The notes under the pieces were generated by a model. That model saw only the letters and a program-made list of their open reading frames with translations. It was not told the origin of the DNA and ran no database searches. Below are positions 1-7,903 of a stretch of 64,000 nt of DNA, piece after piece. Source of the DNA: an uncultured Acidobacteriota bacterium (GTDB taxonomy: Bacteria > Acidobacteriota > Terriglobia > Bryobacterales > Bryobacteraceae); assembly GCA_902826685.1 (NCBI GenBank), contig CADEFT010000006.1, positions 1 through 64,000 on the forward strand. The letters are read 5' to 3'. Within the stretch, counting starts at the first letter, position 1; each line of letters begins with the position of its first letter. The position numbers and the translations under genes were made by a program.

Positions 1-164
1 GGCCGGGTCTGGGGGTGGCGGCCGCCGAGGCGATTCATTTCGCCGACCAGGCGCTGTACGAAGCCAAGCGGGAGGGGCGGAATCGAGTGTGCTTCCGGGC
101 CGCGGTGGCGTCGCCCGCCGCCTATTCCGAACCCGAAGCCCTGCCCTGCGCGACCTCGAAGTGA
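1..164 (+). CDS. Diguanylate cyclase (GGDEF domain), C-terminal fragment
   Basis: Only the last 53 codons are in the window, read from base 3 to a TGA at 162-164. The segment ADQALYEAKREGRNRV is the conserved C-terminal signature of GGDEF domains, which make cyclic di-GMP from two GTP. After the domain there is a short Ala/Pro-rich tail of about 20 residues. The active-site GGDEF loop lies upstream of the window, so activity cannot be judged. The last 43 bases overlap the 3' end of the convergent amidase gene. Confidence 0.8.
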   Translation, partial: PGLGVAAAEAIHFADQALYEAKREGRNRVCFRAAVASPAAYSEPEALPCATSK

Positions 165-1567
165 CTCATCGTTTCGGCATACTGGGCGATGCCCCGGTAT
201 AGGGCCTCGGCGAGTTTCTGGCGGTAATCGGGCCGCTTCATCATCGCTTCTTCCTTGGTGTTGCTGATGAAGCCGATCTCGGCCAGGATGGCGGGCATCC
301 GCGCTCCGATCAGTACGACGAACGGCGCGCGCTTGACTCCGCGATTCTTCGCCGCCGCGGGCGCGGGGCTCACCGGCGACAGCGAGCGCTGCACGCGTCC
401 GGCGAACTCACGCGACTCATCCAGCTTTTCGCGCATGGCGATTTGCTGCACCAGGTCTTTCAGATCGTGCACCGAATGCTGCGACGAGGCGTTCTCGCGC
501 GCCGCCAGATCCATGGCCTGGCGCGAGGTGGTGAAACTCAAATAGTAGGTCTCCATCCCAGCCGCTTCCTTCATCGGAGACGAGTTCACGTGGACGGAGA
601 CAAACAGGTCGGCCTTTTTCGAATTGGCGATTTGAGGGCGCGATTCGAGCGGCACGAAAGAATCGGTCGACCGGGTGAGCAGCGCTTCGCTGCCCATGCG
701 CTCCTCGATCAGCGCCGCCAGGCGCTTGGAAACGTCGAGCGCGACGTCCTTCTCATGCAGGCCGTTGGGACCGGAGGTGCCGTAGTCCATGCCACCGTGG
801 CCCGGATCGATGACGACGCGGCGGATCTTGAGGCCGAGAACGCGGGTCAGCGAACGGTCGCCCAGACTGTCGCTGCGCGCCTGCTGCGGAGCGCCGGACA
901 TGATTTTGTCGGGTGCAGGAGTGGTGGCGGGGGGATTCGGAACGGTGGCGGCGGCGTTTGCCGGTGGCAGCAAAGCGTTCGCGGCGGCGGCGAGACTCGG
1001 CGCTTCGTCCTTGCGGACCACCTCGGCGGGCGATTCCTGCCGCGCAGGCACGCTAGGCGCGGCTTCCTTCACCGCCTCGACGATGGGCGGCGCGGGCGCA
1101 GGCGTGTTGACGGTTAGCTGCGGCGGCTGCGGTTCGGCAATGGCCGGGACCGCGGGCGGCCGGCTGATGGCCCCCTTCTGGCGGACTTCGACCATCAGGC
1201 GATTGGGCAGCGAAAGCTGGGATGTGGCGACATCGACGTTGACGCCGGGCGCGAAATCGACCACGATGCGCGACAGCGACGGCTGATTTTCCGCCACGCG
1301 GATTTGCCGCACGCGCGGATCGTTGACCGGAATGGCGAGCATGCTGCCGTTGTTAATGTCGGTACGGGCGCCGCGCAGATCGAAGAACATCCGGTCGGGC
1401 TGATAGAGCCGGTTGCTTTCGAAGCTGAACGGACCGTTGGTCTCGACGGCGATACGAGTGACGTCGGACAGCGACCAGAAACGGACGGCGGTGACTGCCA
1501 GGGGATCGGCGCACACCGCGTACGGAACAGGCGCTAGAGCCAGCGCCAACAACGAGCCGATTCGCAT
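122..1567 (-). CDS. N-acetylmuramoyl-L-alanine amidase with AMIN domain (AmiC type)
   Basis: Periplasmic zinc amidase that cuts the bond between MurNAc and the stem peptide during wall remodelling and cell separation. Order: signal peptide (MRIGSLLALALA...), an AMIN domain over about the first 130 residues, a Pro/Ala-rich linker of roughly 100 residues, then an Amidase_3 domain. Zinc and catalytic signatures are visible: VIDPGHGG, EKDVAL, VSVHVNSS and AILAEIGFISN. I chose the ATG at 1567 rather than the GTG at 1591, because the GGAGGAG Shine-Dalgarno lies between them and the ATG begins a clean signal peptide. This gives 481 residues. The next gene on this strand is a lytic transglycosylase, which fits a peptidoglycan theme. 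Confidence 0.93.
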   Translation of the reverse strand: MRIGSLLALALAPVPYAVCADPLAVTAVRFWSLSDVTRIAVETNGPFSFESNRLYQPDRMFFDLRGARTDINNGSMLAIPVNDPRVRQIRVAENQPSLSRIVVDFAPGVNVDVATSQLSLPNRLMVEVRQKGAISRPPAVPAIAEPQPPQLTVNTPAPAPPIVEAVKEAAPSVPARQESPAEVVRKDEAPSLAAAANALLPPANAAATVPNPPATTPAPDKIMSGAPQQARSDSLGDRSLTRVLGLKIRRVVIDPGHGGMDYGTSGPNGLHEKDVALDVSKRLAALIEERMGSEALLTRSTDSFVPLESRPQIANSKKADLFVSVHVNSSPMKEAAGMETYYLSFTTSRQAMDLAARENASSQHSVHDLKDLVQQIAMREKLDESREFAGRVQRSLSPVSPAPAAAKNRGVKRAPFVVLIGARMPAILAEIGFISNTKEEAMMKRPDYRQKLAEALYRGIAQYAETMSHFEVAQGRASGSE

Positions 1568-1663
1568 CAGACTTCGCTTCTCCTCCACCACGGATCCCCC
1601 TTTGAGCGACTTAGTTTAACATCAAATTGGGCCGGGCATTACCAAGAACTCGAGTTCCCTTTC

Positions 1664-2365
1664 CTATCGCAACTGCAGGTGAACTCTCCCCTCGGCGTCA
1701 ATCGTTTCATGGACGCGCTTGGGCCTTTCGGGAACCGCGGCGACCTGCCTGGTTCGTTCCGCGGCGCGGCGGGCGGCGCCGTAGCGTGCCCCCACCTTGT
1801 AGACGTAATCCTGTGTTTCCGCATAGGGCGGAATCCAGCCGTAGCGGGTGACGGCGCCCTCGCCGGCGTTATAGGCGGCCAGCGCCAGCCGGTCGTCGCC
1901 AAACATGTCCTGGAGCAGTTTCAAATAGCGCACCCCGGCTTCGATATTTTCCTTGGGATCGAAGGCGTTTCGCACGCCGAACCGGCTGGCGGTGGAAGGG
2001 ATCAACTGCATCAATCCCTGGGCTCCCTTGGGGGACACGGCGTACTTGTTGTAGCCGCTTTCCACCTGGATGACGGAGTGTACCAGCAAGGGGTCGACAC
2101 GATGGCGTTTCGCCGCCTCTTCGACCAGGTCGTTGACGGCGGCATCGGTGCTAAGGGGTACCCCGCGATCAAAAGTACGCTCCGGTACGGCTTTCACTTC
2201 AAGCGGCCGGATGAGTTTCGGCTGCACGACGACGCTGCGCACTAGGCGCCCGCTCGATGGATCGGCGCGCACGCTGAGTATTCTGCGCGCTTCGGGCGCG
2301 GTCCCTTCGGCGCGAAGCAGGCTGAAGGCCGTGGCGGTCCACATGAAAAGAAGACAAAAATTCAT
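1664..2365 (-). CDS. Lytic transglycosylase, SLT domain (Slt70/MltE-like)
   Basis: Cleaves the MurNAc-GlcNAc bond of peptidoglycan with anhydro-MurNAc formation. The protein has an N-terminal hydrophobic export signal (MNFCLLFMWTATAFSLL) and a soluble middle. The SLT domain occupies about residues 85-215, with the catalytic Glu in SVIQVESGYN and the family motifs GLMQLIPSTA and AAYNAGEGAV. A TTG at 2380 is an alternative start; I prefer the ATG at 2365, giving 233 residues. Neither has a strong Shine-Dalgarno. It lies divergent to mobA and upstream of the amidase on the same strand. Confidence 0.9.
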   Translation of the reverse strand: MNFCLLFMWTATAFSLLRAEGTAPEARRILSVRADPSSGRLVRSVVVQPKLIRPLEVKAVPERTFDRGVPLSTDAAVNDLVEEAAKRHRVDPLLVHSVIQVESGYNKYAVSPKGAQGLMQLIPSTASRFGVRNAFDPKENIEAGVRYLKLLQDMFGDDRLALAAYNAGEGAVTRYGWIPPYAETQDYVYKVGARYGAARRAAERTRQVAAVPERPKRVHETIDAEGRVHLQLR

Positions 2366-2436
2366 TGTTATCCGATTCAAGTCAAAACAACCACAACTGC
2401 CGAAGAAGCAAACAGTTAAATGGTATCATCTCTGCC

Positions 2437-3015
2437 ATGCGCCGCGCTGGATGGGTGCTTACCGGAGGGTTGAGCGCCCGCATGGGACGGGAGAAAGCCC
2501 TGCTTCCCTACGGTGGTATGCCCCTGGTTCTCAACGTGGCGCGAATCGTACAAGAGGCGGCGGGCAGCGTCATCCTGGCCGGCAGAGTGGCTGCGTTCGC
2601 CGGACTGGGACTTCCGATGATTGAGGACCAGCACGCCGGGCTCGGGCCGCTGGGTGGAATCCACGCCGTGCTGGCCGCCACTTCGGCGGAGTGGAACCTG
2701 GTAGTAGCCTGCGATATGCCGCTGCTCGACGCGGGGTTTCTCCGGGCGCTGCTGGAAACCGCCGAGGCCGGGCAGGCGGACGCGGTGATGGCGCGCGGCG
2801 CAACGGGCGTTGCCGAACCTCTGTGCGCGGTCTACCGGCGCACGTGCCGGGAGACTGTCGAAACCGCGCTGCATGCGGGTAGACTGAAGATAACAGCGGC
2901 CCTCGAACCATTGACGGTGCGCCTGCTGGATGTTCCCCGCCCCGAATGGCTCGCCAACGCCAATACGCCGGGTGACTGGGAGCGGATCGGAAAGGGCGAG
3001 GCTCCGGTTGACTGA
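2437..3015 (+). CDS. mobA: Molybdenum cofactor guanylyltransferase MobA
   Basis: Attaches GMP to molybdopterin to form the bis-MGD cofactor of molybdoenzymes. The nucleotide-binding signature LTGGLSARMGREKALLPYGG starts the protein, followed by GPLGGIHAVL and the metal-site segment VVACDMPLLD. The 192-residue length is normal for the family. The start is the ATG at 2437, since an in-frame ATG at 2365 would add 24 residues with no domain character. No other Moco gene or molybdoenzyme is in the window. The stop codon overlaps the TTG start of the following ATPase gene, so the two are probably translated together. Confidence 0.9.
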   Translation: MRRAGWVLTGGLSARMGREKALLPYGGMPLVLNVARIVQEAAGSVILAGRVAAFAGLGLPMIEDQHAGLGPLGGIHAVLAATSAEWNLVVACDMPLLDAGFLRALLETAEAGQADAVMARGATGVAEPLCAVYRRTCRETVETALHAGRLKITAALEPLTVRLLDVPRPEWLANANTPGDWERIGKGEAPVD

Positions 3016-3763
3016 TCAGTTTCCCCATTACATCGAATTCCGCCACGTCTATAAGACGTTTGACTACCCCGTTTTAGTCGATGCCTGTTTTGAAGTGGAT
3101 CCCGGGGAGACGGTGGCCGTCATCGGACGGTCTGGAGTAGGCAAGTCGGTAAGCTTGGGCCACATCATGGGCTTCCTGAAGCCGGACCAGGGGCGTGTGA
3201 TCGTCTCGCATACCGACATCACCGATTTCAGCGAGGCGCAACTGCGCGACATTCGCAAGAAGGTCACGATGGTTTTTCAGAACGGGGCGCTGTTTGACTC
3301 GCTCACCGTGGGCGACAACATTCTGTTCTCGCTCGAACTGCGCGACGACTACAACGACGAGAACAAGGAAGACGTGGTGGATGGGCTGCTGCGGATGGTG
3401 GAACTCGGTGAGTTCCGCGACGCCTATCCAACCGATCTTTCGGTGGGTCACAAGCGCGCGGTGGCGATCGCGCGGGCGCTGGCGGCGCAGCCTGAGTGCA
3501 TTCTCTACGACGAGCCGACGACGATGGTGGATCCGATCATGTCGGCGCATCTGACCAGGCTGATGCAGCGGCTGAAGCTGCAGTTGCGGCTCACCTCCGT
3601 TGTGGTGACGCACGATCTCGAATTGATGCGGCAGGTGGCCGACCGGGTGGTGGTGCTGTTTGAGGGCAAGGTGATTTATTTCGGGCCGGTGAGTGAGATG
3701 GAACGTTGCGAGCATCCGCACCTGAAGGAGTTCCTGGCCATGGACCGGGTGGAACTCGGTTAG
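3008..3763 (+). CDS. ABC transporter ATP-binding protein, MlaF-like
   Basis: ATPase subunit of an ABC transporter; its best family match by motif is MlaF/Ttg2A, which powers lipid movement between the membranes. Walker A is GRSGVGKS and Walker B with the catalytic Glu is CILYDEPTTMVDP; the H-loop is VVVTHDLELM. The signature, normally LSGG, reads LSVGHKRAVAIARAL. The likely start is a TTG at 3008 inside the mobA stop (251 residues), since upstream in-frame codons lie in mobA. No permease (MlaE) or substrate-binding (MlaD) gene adjoins it. It converges with the next gene and overlaps it by 4 bases. Confidence 0.85.
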   Translation: MTDQFPHYIEFRHVYKTFDYPVLVDACFEVDPGETVAVIGRSGVGKSVSLGHIMGFLKPDQGRVIVSHTDITDFSEAQLRDIRKKVTMVFQNGALFDSLTVGDNILFSLELRDDYNDENKEDVVDGLLRMVELGEFRDAYPTDLSVGHKRAVAIARALAAQPECILYDEPTTMVDPIMSAHLTRLMQRLKLQLRLTSVVVTHDLELMRQVADRVVVLFEGKVIYFGPVSEMERCEHPHLKEFLAMDRVELG

Positions 3764-5499
3764 GACTTGGGGAGACGGAAAGCGGCCATTTCCTGGCCGT
3801 TGCGCACCAGCAGGATCTGTCCCGCGGCTACCGGATGATTCCAGGTCTTCCCTTCGATGGCGGGTACTTTGGCGACTTCGGTGAACTCACCCGGCGACGC
3901 TTTCACCAGCGCGAGTTCGCCTTCTTCGGAAAGCACCACAAGCAGATGCTGGGCGGCGAACAGCAGCATCTGGCCATGCCCGTAGCGTCCGCCCTTCCAC
4001 TTGCGTTTGCCGTCCCGCAGATCGACGCAGGAAAGAATGGCGCCGTCGAATCCATAGGCGTGATCGCCGTCGACCACGAAGTCGTTGAAGTAGGGCTTGA
4101 GCCCGGTCGAAGTCCATTTCTCTTCGACTGACCAGTTGCCTGAGGCGTTTGAAACCGCCAGACGGCGCAGGCCGATGCCGCCCGAGATGTCGCTTCCCGC
4201 CATCAACAGACCATCGCTCAGCACGGCGGGTTGCAGGATGGTCCCACCCGACCACTTATGATTCCATAACGCCTTGCCATCGGCCGGGGCGAGGCCGGAA
4301 ACGCCTTCGTTGTTGAGGAACAGAATCTGCGGCACGCCGTCGAAGTTCGCCAGGTGCGGGGAACTGTAGCCTCCACCGCCTTCCTTGTGAATCCACCGCG
4401 GATTTCCGGTCGCGGCGTCATAGGCGGCCAGGTGTCCCGAGACGGGCACGACAACAACGTCTCCGATCACCAGCGGCGAGCCGGAAAAGCCCCAATCGGG
4501 CCGCTTGGCTTCGGTGTCGGCGGCTCCGTTGCGCGTCCAAAGGAGGGAGCCGGTGCGCGCATCGAGCGCATTCACGATGCCGGTGGCGCCGAGCGTGTAG
4601 ACGCGTCCGCGATGAAGGGCGGGCGTGCCGCGCGGACCGGCGCCGGCGTTCGATTCCCAGAATCGCGCCGCGTCGCGATGCGACCAGACGGGCTTGCCGG
4701 TGGCCGCGTCATAGCAGGCGACCACTTCCGACTCACCACGCTGTTCCTGCGTATAAATGAGCCCGGCGCCCACGGCGAACGACGACCAGCCCGGGCCGAT
4801 GGAGCGGCTCCAGAGTTTGACGGGCGGTGCAGCGGTCCAGTCCTCGCCGATGCGAGCGGCGGTGACGGCGCCGTCGCGATGGGGTCCGCGGAAGCCGGGC
4901 CAGAGCGGTTCCGGGATCGCGGGCACAGGGGCGGCGGCGGGAGCGGCGACGGGTGTTGGCGCAGGTGGAGTTGGAGCTGGCGGCGGCGGTTCGGCCACCG
5001 GCGGGCGGGCGAGAAGAAGTTCCTCGGCGTCGGGCTGCCAGCGCCACGCCAGTTGGGGACGGCCGTCGCCGTTGACGCCTTCGGTGCGGGCGAGCAGCCA
5101 GAGAGCGCAGGCCGCCAGAATCGCCCCAACCAAAGCCACCCGGCGCGTTGTGGCTCCCAGGTAGCGCGAAGCCGCTGCCCAGGCGGTGAGCGCGAGGCTG
5201 AGGTTGGGAACCACGAAGAGGGCGAACATCATGCCCATCATTCCCTTGGCGATGGAGGGATGCAGCAGGCGCGGCCAGAACGCAATAGCGGCGCCGATCA
5301 GCGCCATTGCGCCCCACCGTTCGAGATGCGGCACGCGGCTCAGGAAAAGCCACCAGACCAGGACGGCCACGCCGCCGAGCAGACCCACCAGCATGCCCAC
5401 GGTTCCGATGCCGGGGACGATGGCGGGCAGCACGACCCAGGCGAGCCATTGAATGGCTACCGCGGCGATGGCCAGATTCAGCCGGGATGGGGGCGGCAT
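3760..5499 (-). CDS. Membrane-anchored PQQ-like beta-propeller protein
   Basis: About 580 residues. The first 140 residues hold four or five hydrophobic segments, an unusual multi-span N-terminus for this fold. A Pro/Ala-rich linker follows, then a propeller of PQQ-like (BamB/quinoprotein-dehydrogenase type) repeats with typical strings such as ACYDAATGKPVW, NALDARTGSLLW and AAYDAATGNPRW. The motif WPGFRGPHRDG at the propeller start is common in acidobacterial and planctomycete secreted quinoprotein-like proteins. No quinone-binding or dehydrogenase residues can be assigned, so a binding or scaffold role is as likely as catalysis. Confidence 0.8.
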   Translation of the reverse strand: MPPPSRLNLAIAAVAIQWLAWVVLPAIVPGIGTVGMLVGLLGGVAVLVWWLFLSRVPHLERWGAMALIGAAIAFWPRLLHPSIAKGMMGMMFALFVVPNLSLALTAWAAASRYLGATTRRVALVGAILAACALWLLARTEGVNGDGRPQLAWRWQPDAEELLLARPPVAEPPPPAPTPPAPTPVAAPAAAPVPAIPEPLWPGFRGPHRDGAVTAARIGEDWTAAPPVKLWSRSIGPGWSSFAVGAGLIYTQEQRGESEVVACYDAATGKPVWSHRDAARFWESNAGAGPRGTPALHRGRVYTLGATGIVNALDARTGSLLWTRNGAADTEAKRPDWGFSGSPLVIGDVVVVPVSGHLAAYDAATGNPRWIHKEGGGGYSSPHLANFDGVPQILFLNNEGVSGLAPADGKALWNHKWSGGTILQPAVLSDGLLMAGSDISGGIGLRRLAVSNASGNWSVEEKWTSTGLKPYFNDFVVDGDHAYGFDGAILSCVDLRDGKRKWKGGRYGHGQMLLFAAQHLLVVLSEEGELALVKASPGEFTEVAKVPAIEGKTWNHPVAAGQILLVRNGQEMAAFRLPKS

Positions 5500-5571
5500 C
5501 GTAAAGAAAGGTAAAGAACGGCCGGTACACCGAGACTTAAGCCCCGGGCAAGGCTATAAGGGGATTGTAAT

Positions 5572-7011
5572 ATGCGATTTACCCTTCTCACACTTTTAGT
5601 GGCTGGCGCGGCCGCCGCGCAGACGCCGCCCGGTCACCCGCTCTTTGAAAAAGACGAGATCCACGAGATCCGGCTGCGCTTCGCCCAGTCCGATTACTGG
5701 AGCCGGCTGACCGCCAACTACGCCGAAAACGAAGACGATATCCCCTACATCGAGGCGAGCTTTGAATGGCGCGACCTGAAGTTCGACAAGATCGGCGTGC
5801 GGTTCAAGGGCAACAGTTCCTATCGCGGCGCGCGCACGGACAAGAAGCCGTTCCGGTTGAAGTTCAATGAGTTCGTCAAAGGGCAGAAGATCCAGGGCAT
5901 CGGTTCGGTTAATTTGAACAACTCCTGGAACGATCCGAGCTATGTGCGGGAAAAGCTCTACTACGAAACGGCGGCCAGGGCGGGCATGAGAGCCAGCCGG
6001 ACCAACTATGCGGCGCTATACATCAACGACACGTTCTGGGGCCTGTATGTGCTTGGCGAAGTGGTCAATGGCGATTTCATCGACTCGCGATTCCCTGCCG
6101 GCGAACGCAGCGGGAATCTGTACAAGGGCGACCCGGGCGGGACGTTCGAATATAAGGGCGCCGAGAAGACGGCCTACAAGAGCATGTATGAGAAAAAATC
6201 CAACGAGGACGAGGATAATTGGGACGATCTGATCGAGCTCAGCCGGGTTCTGAACGAGACGCCGGAGGAGCAATTGGTGGCCGAGCTCGAAAAGCGCATG
6301 GACATCGATTCGTTCCTGCGCGTGATGGCGCTCGATCTCATCACGGTGAACCTGGACAACTACATCGCCATGGCGCACAACTTTTATCTCTACCGGCGGC
6401 CTTCCGACAATCGCTTTGAATGGATTCTGTGGGATCCGTCGCTGGCGTTCGGCGCCTTCCCGGCCGGGCTATCGGTGGAAGAGATGAAGAACCTGCCCTT
6501 CCTGTGGATGCGAGCGCAGGGCGTGGGTGGACCGGGCGGGCCTCCGCCGGGTGGACCGGGACCGATGCCCGGTGGACCGGGCGGTCCGGGGCCGATGCCA
6601 CCGGCGGGCGGCGGCGGGGCGGCGACGGGAGCGCGGCCATTGGTAACCCGTCTGTGGGCGATCCCCGAAATCCAGCGGCGCTACTACGCCAAGTTCGATG
6701 AATTCATGAAGGATGCCGCAAAACCGGAGCCGATCGTGGAGCGGATGCGCGAACTGCAGACGCTGGTGCGTCCGAGGGTGTCCGAGGATCCGAACAAACT
6801 GAACACGCTCGAGGAATTCGAGAAGAGCATGATCGCCGATCAGCAGTTGGCGGGCGGTCTGGGCGGCCCGGGTCAGGCGCCGCCCGGAGCACCGGGTCTG
6901 CCTCCTGGCGGCGGCTTCATGGGAGGAAATCAACTGCCGGGACTCGAAGCGTTCGTCCGGGACCGCAGCGCCTTCGTGGTGAAGACGGTCGCGGAACTGT
7001 TGGCGCAGTAG
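5572..7011 (+). CDS. Secreted CotH-family protein (protein-kinase-like fold)
   Basis: A signal peptide (MRFTLLTLLVAGAAAAQ) is followed by a CotH domain over most of the 479 residues. Family hallmarks are FKGNSSYRG, KKPFRLKFNEF, a central NFYLYRRP and WDPSLAFG. Some CotH proteins phosphorylate extracellular proteins; activity here is not proven. Two Gly/Pro-rich inserts (about residues 322-348 and 422-450) look like flexible linkers. An AAGGGG Shine-Dalgarno sits about 9 bases before the ATG. It stands alone on its strand, with decayed toxin-antitoxin DNA immediately after it. Confidence 0.85.
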   Translation: MRFTLLTLLVAGAAAAQTPPGHPLFEKDEIHEIRLRFAQSDYWSRLTANYAENEDDIPYIEASFEWRDLKFDKIGVRFKGNSSYRGARTDKKPFRLKFNEFVKGQKIQGIGSVNLNNSWNDPSYVREKLYYETAARAGMRASRTNYAALYINDTFWGLYVLGEVVNGDFIDSRFPAGERSGNLYKGDPGGTFEYKGAEKTAYKSMYEKKSNEDEDNWDDLIELSRVLNETPEEQLVAELEKRMDIDSFLRVMALDLITVNLDNYIAMAHNFYLYRRPSDNRFEWILWDPSLAFGAFPAGLSVEEMKNLPFLWMRAQGVGGPGGPPPGGPGPMPGGPGGPGPMPPAGGGGAATGARPLVTRLWAIPEIQRRYYAKFDEFMKDAAKPEPIVERMRELQTLVRPRVSEDPNKLNTLEEFEKSMIADQQLAGGLGGPGQAPPGAPGLPPGGGFMGGNQLPGLEAFVRDRSAFVVKTVAELLAQ

Positions 7012-7017
7012 CGCCTA

Positions 7018-7041
7018 TCAGAAAACGAAGCGGGCGCCCAA
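7018..7041. repeat. Direct repeat copy A: receptor 3'-end sequence
   Basis: Twenty-two bases (7020-7041) are identical to 7882-7903. On the minus strand this copy reads LGARFVF followed by TGA, the same C-terminus as the receptor gene whose stop is at 7880-7882. The two copies bracket the decayed toxin-antitoxin cassette. The copy may be an insertion scar or the last trace of a second receptor gene. Confidence 0.85.
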
Positions 7042-7084
7042 CCGGGCTTTCCTGAACTCCTCCAGCGATAGGCAGGCTCTGAGC

Positions 7085-7312
7085 CTACACCCTGCTCTTG
7101 CGTAATTCGGCTATTTCCCGTTGCACAAGCTGCGGCTTCGGCGTGAAGAAATCAAAGGCTGTCACGCCAAGTCCTGCGAAGTCTTCCTGATAGGCCCGGA
7201 GCAGGAAGAGCTTGCCATCGGGAGATGCGCGCCAAAAGTCGGAGCTGCGCTCGAATCGCGATTCACGCATCCAGCATTCGATCGCGCCGTCGGAAAGCCG
7301 TCTAAGACGCAT
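7085..7312 (-). CDS. Hypothetical protein, possibly a Schlafen AlbA_2-type fragment
   Basis: A 75-residue reading frame whose ATG overlaps the end of the HepT remnant by 11 bases. The string DGKLFLLRAYQEDF resembles a conserved stretch in the C-terminal part of some AlbA_2 (Schlafen-type) ATP-binding proteins, but the rest of such a protein is absent on both sides. It could be a fragment left by deletion or a genuine small third member of the cassette. The resemblance is from memory of the family and is tentative. Confidence 0.4.
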   Translation of the reverse strand: MRLRRLSDGAIECWMRESRFERSSDFWRASPDGKLFLLRAYQEDFAGLGVTAFDFFTPKPQLVQREIAELRKSRV

Positions 7313-7550
7313 CTGGAGCTAATGGCTGGATCAAGCGAATTAAGCCGGGCAGATCGGAGGTCACCATTTCCGGACCTCCTCGAGGTCCACGCCCTCGTAG
7401 AAGTGGATGAGCTTGTCACGCGTGGCGGCACAGCTTCCACGGCACATCCGGGTGCGCCGCCCGGAACTCCGGCGATATCCTCTCTACCGCCTCGCCGATG
7501 AGGCGCGCGGCCTTGAGAATATCCAAAACATGCGCGTCATCGCGAGGCAA
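7302..7550 (-). pseudogene. HepT-like HEPN (DUF86) toxin, frameshifted remnant
   Basis: Three frames must be joined to read the family. A TTG at 7550 starts a MPRDDAHVLDILKAARLIG-like N-terminus. After VPWK (near 7432) the frame moves to ATRDKLIHFYEGVDLEEV, which holds the HEPN R-x4-H ribonuclease motif. After EEV (near 7369) it moves again to MVTSDLPGLIRLIQPL and a TAG at 7302-7304. The two frame breaks would destroy the toxin unless they are sequencing errors. The start overlaps the end of the nucleotidyltransferase remnant by 14 bases, the normal gene arrangement of this toxin-antitoxin pair. Confidence 0.75.
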
Positions 7551-7843
7551 AATAGGGTTCCGCGCTTTCCAGGATCGCCTTGCGCCGGATCCAGTTCGAG
7601 CTTCGCTCGATGGCGCGCCGCGATACGAGATCTACCTTGCGCCCGACAATGCCCGAAAGTTCGTCTTCCATCTCGACATGGTTCAGCAGACTCCAGTCCG
7701 CGTCCGGTGCAAACGTCACCAGAAGGTCCAAATCGCTATCCGGCCGGAAATCATCGCGCAGCGCAGATCCGAAAACGTGGAGTTCGGAGATCTTCCAGCG
7801 GCGGCAGAACTTGGTCTGCCGGAATGGGGATCTCCGTCCGCAT
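7537..7843 (-). pseudogene. MntA-like minimal nucleotidyltransferase antitoxin, frameshifted
   Basis: Family antitoxins of this type (MNT) modify the HEPN partner with AMP. The ATG at 7843 begins MRTEIPIPADQ, which is typical of the family but runs out of frame. One frame over, from KFCRRWKISELHVFGS onward, the protein is intact to a TGA at 7537-7539. The nucleotidyltransferase signature (GS, then D-x-D) is seen in FGSALRDDFRPDSDLD. A single frame break near 7810-7815 (one base gained or two lost) separates the parts. No start codon precedes the intact part in its own frame. Confidence 0.75.
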
Positions 7844-7879
7844 GGCGTTCTTCTTTCAACAGTTTGCCACAGGTAGCGG

Positions 7880-7903
7880 CTAGAAAACGAAGCGGGCGCC
7901 CAA
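7880..7903. repeat. Direct repeat copy B: receptor 3' end
   Basis: Bases 7882-7903 match 7020-7041 exactly. This copy is the real 3' end of the receptor gene (LGARFVF and TAG). The spacing between copies is 862 bases and is filled by the MNT/HepT/AlbA-like remnants. Confidence 0.85.

Noticed and set aside
6415..6460. WDPSLAFG in CotH, considered an active-site loss
   Set aside because: The position after the first Asp varies in the family, so loss of activity cannot be claimed.
6520..6620. Repeated GGxCCGGG-type units, at first sight a repeat array
   Set aside because: They encode a Gly/Pro-rich linker in the CotH protein; period is irregular and the frame is open.
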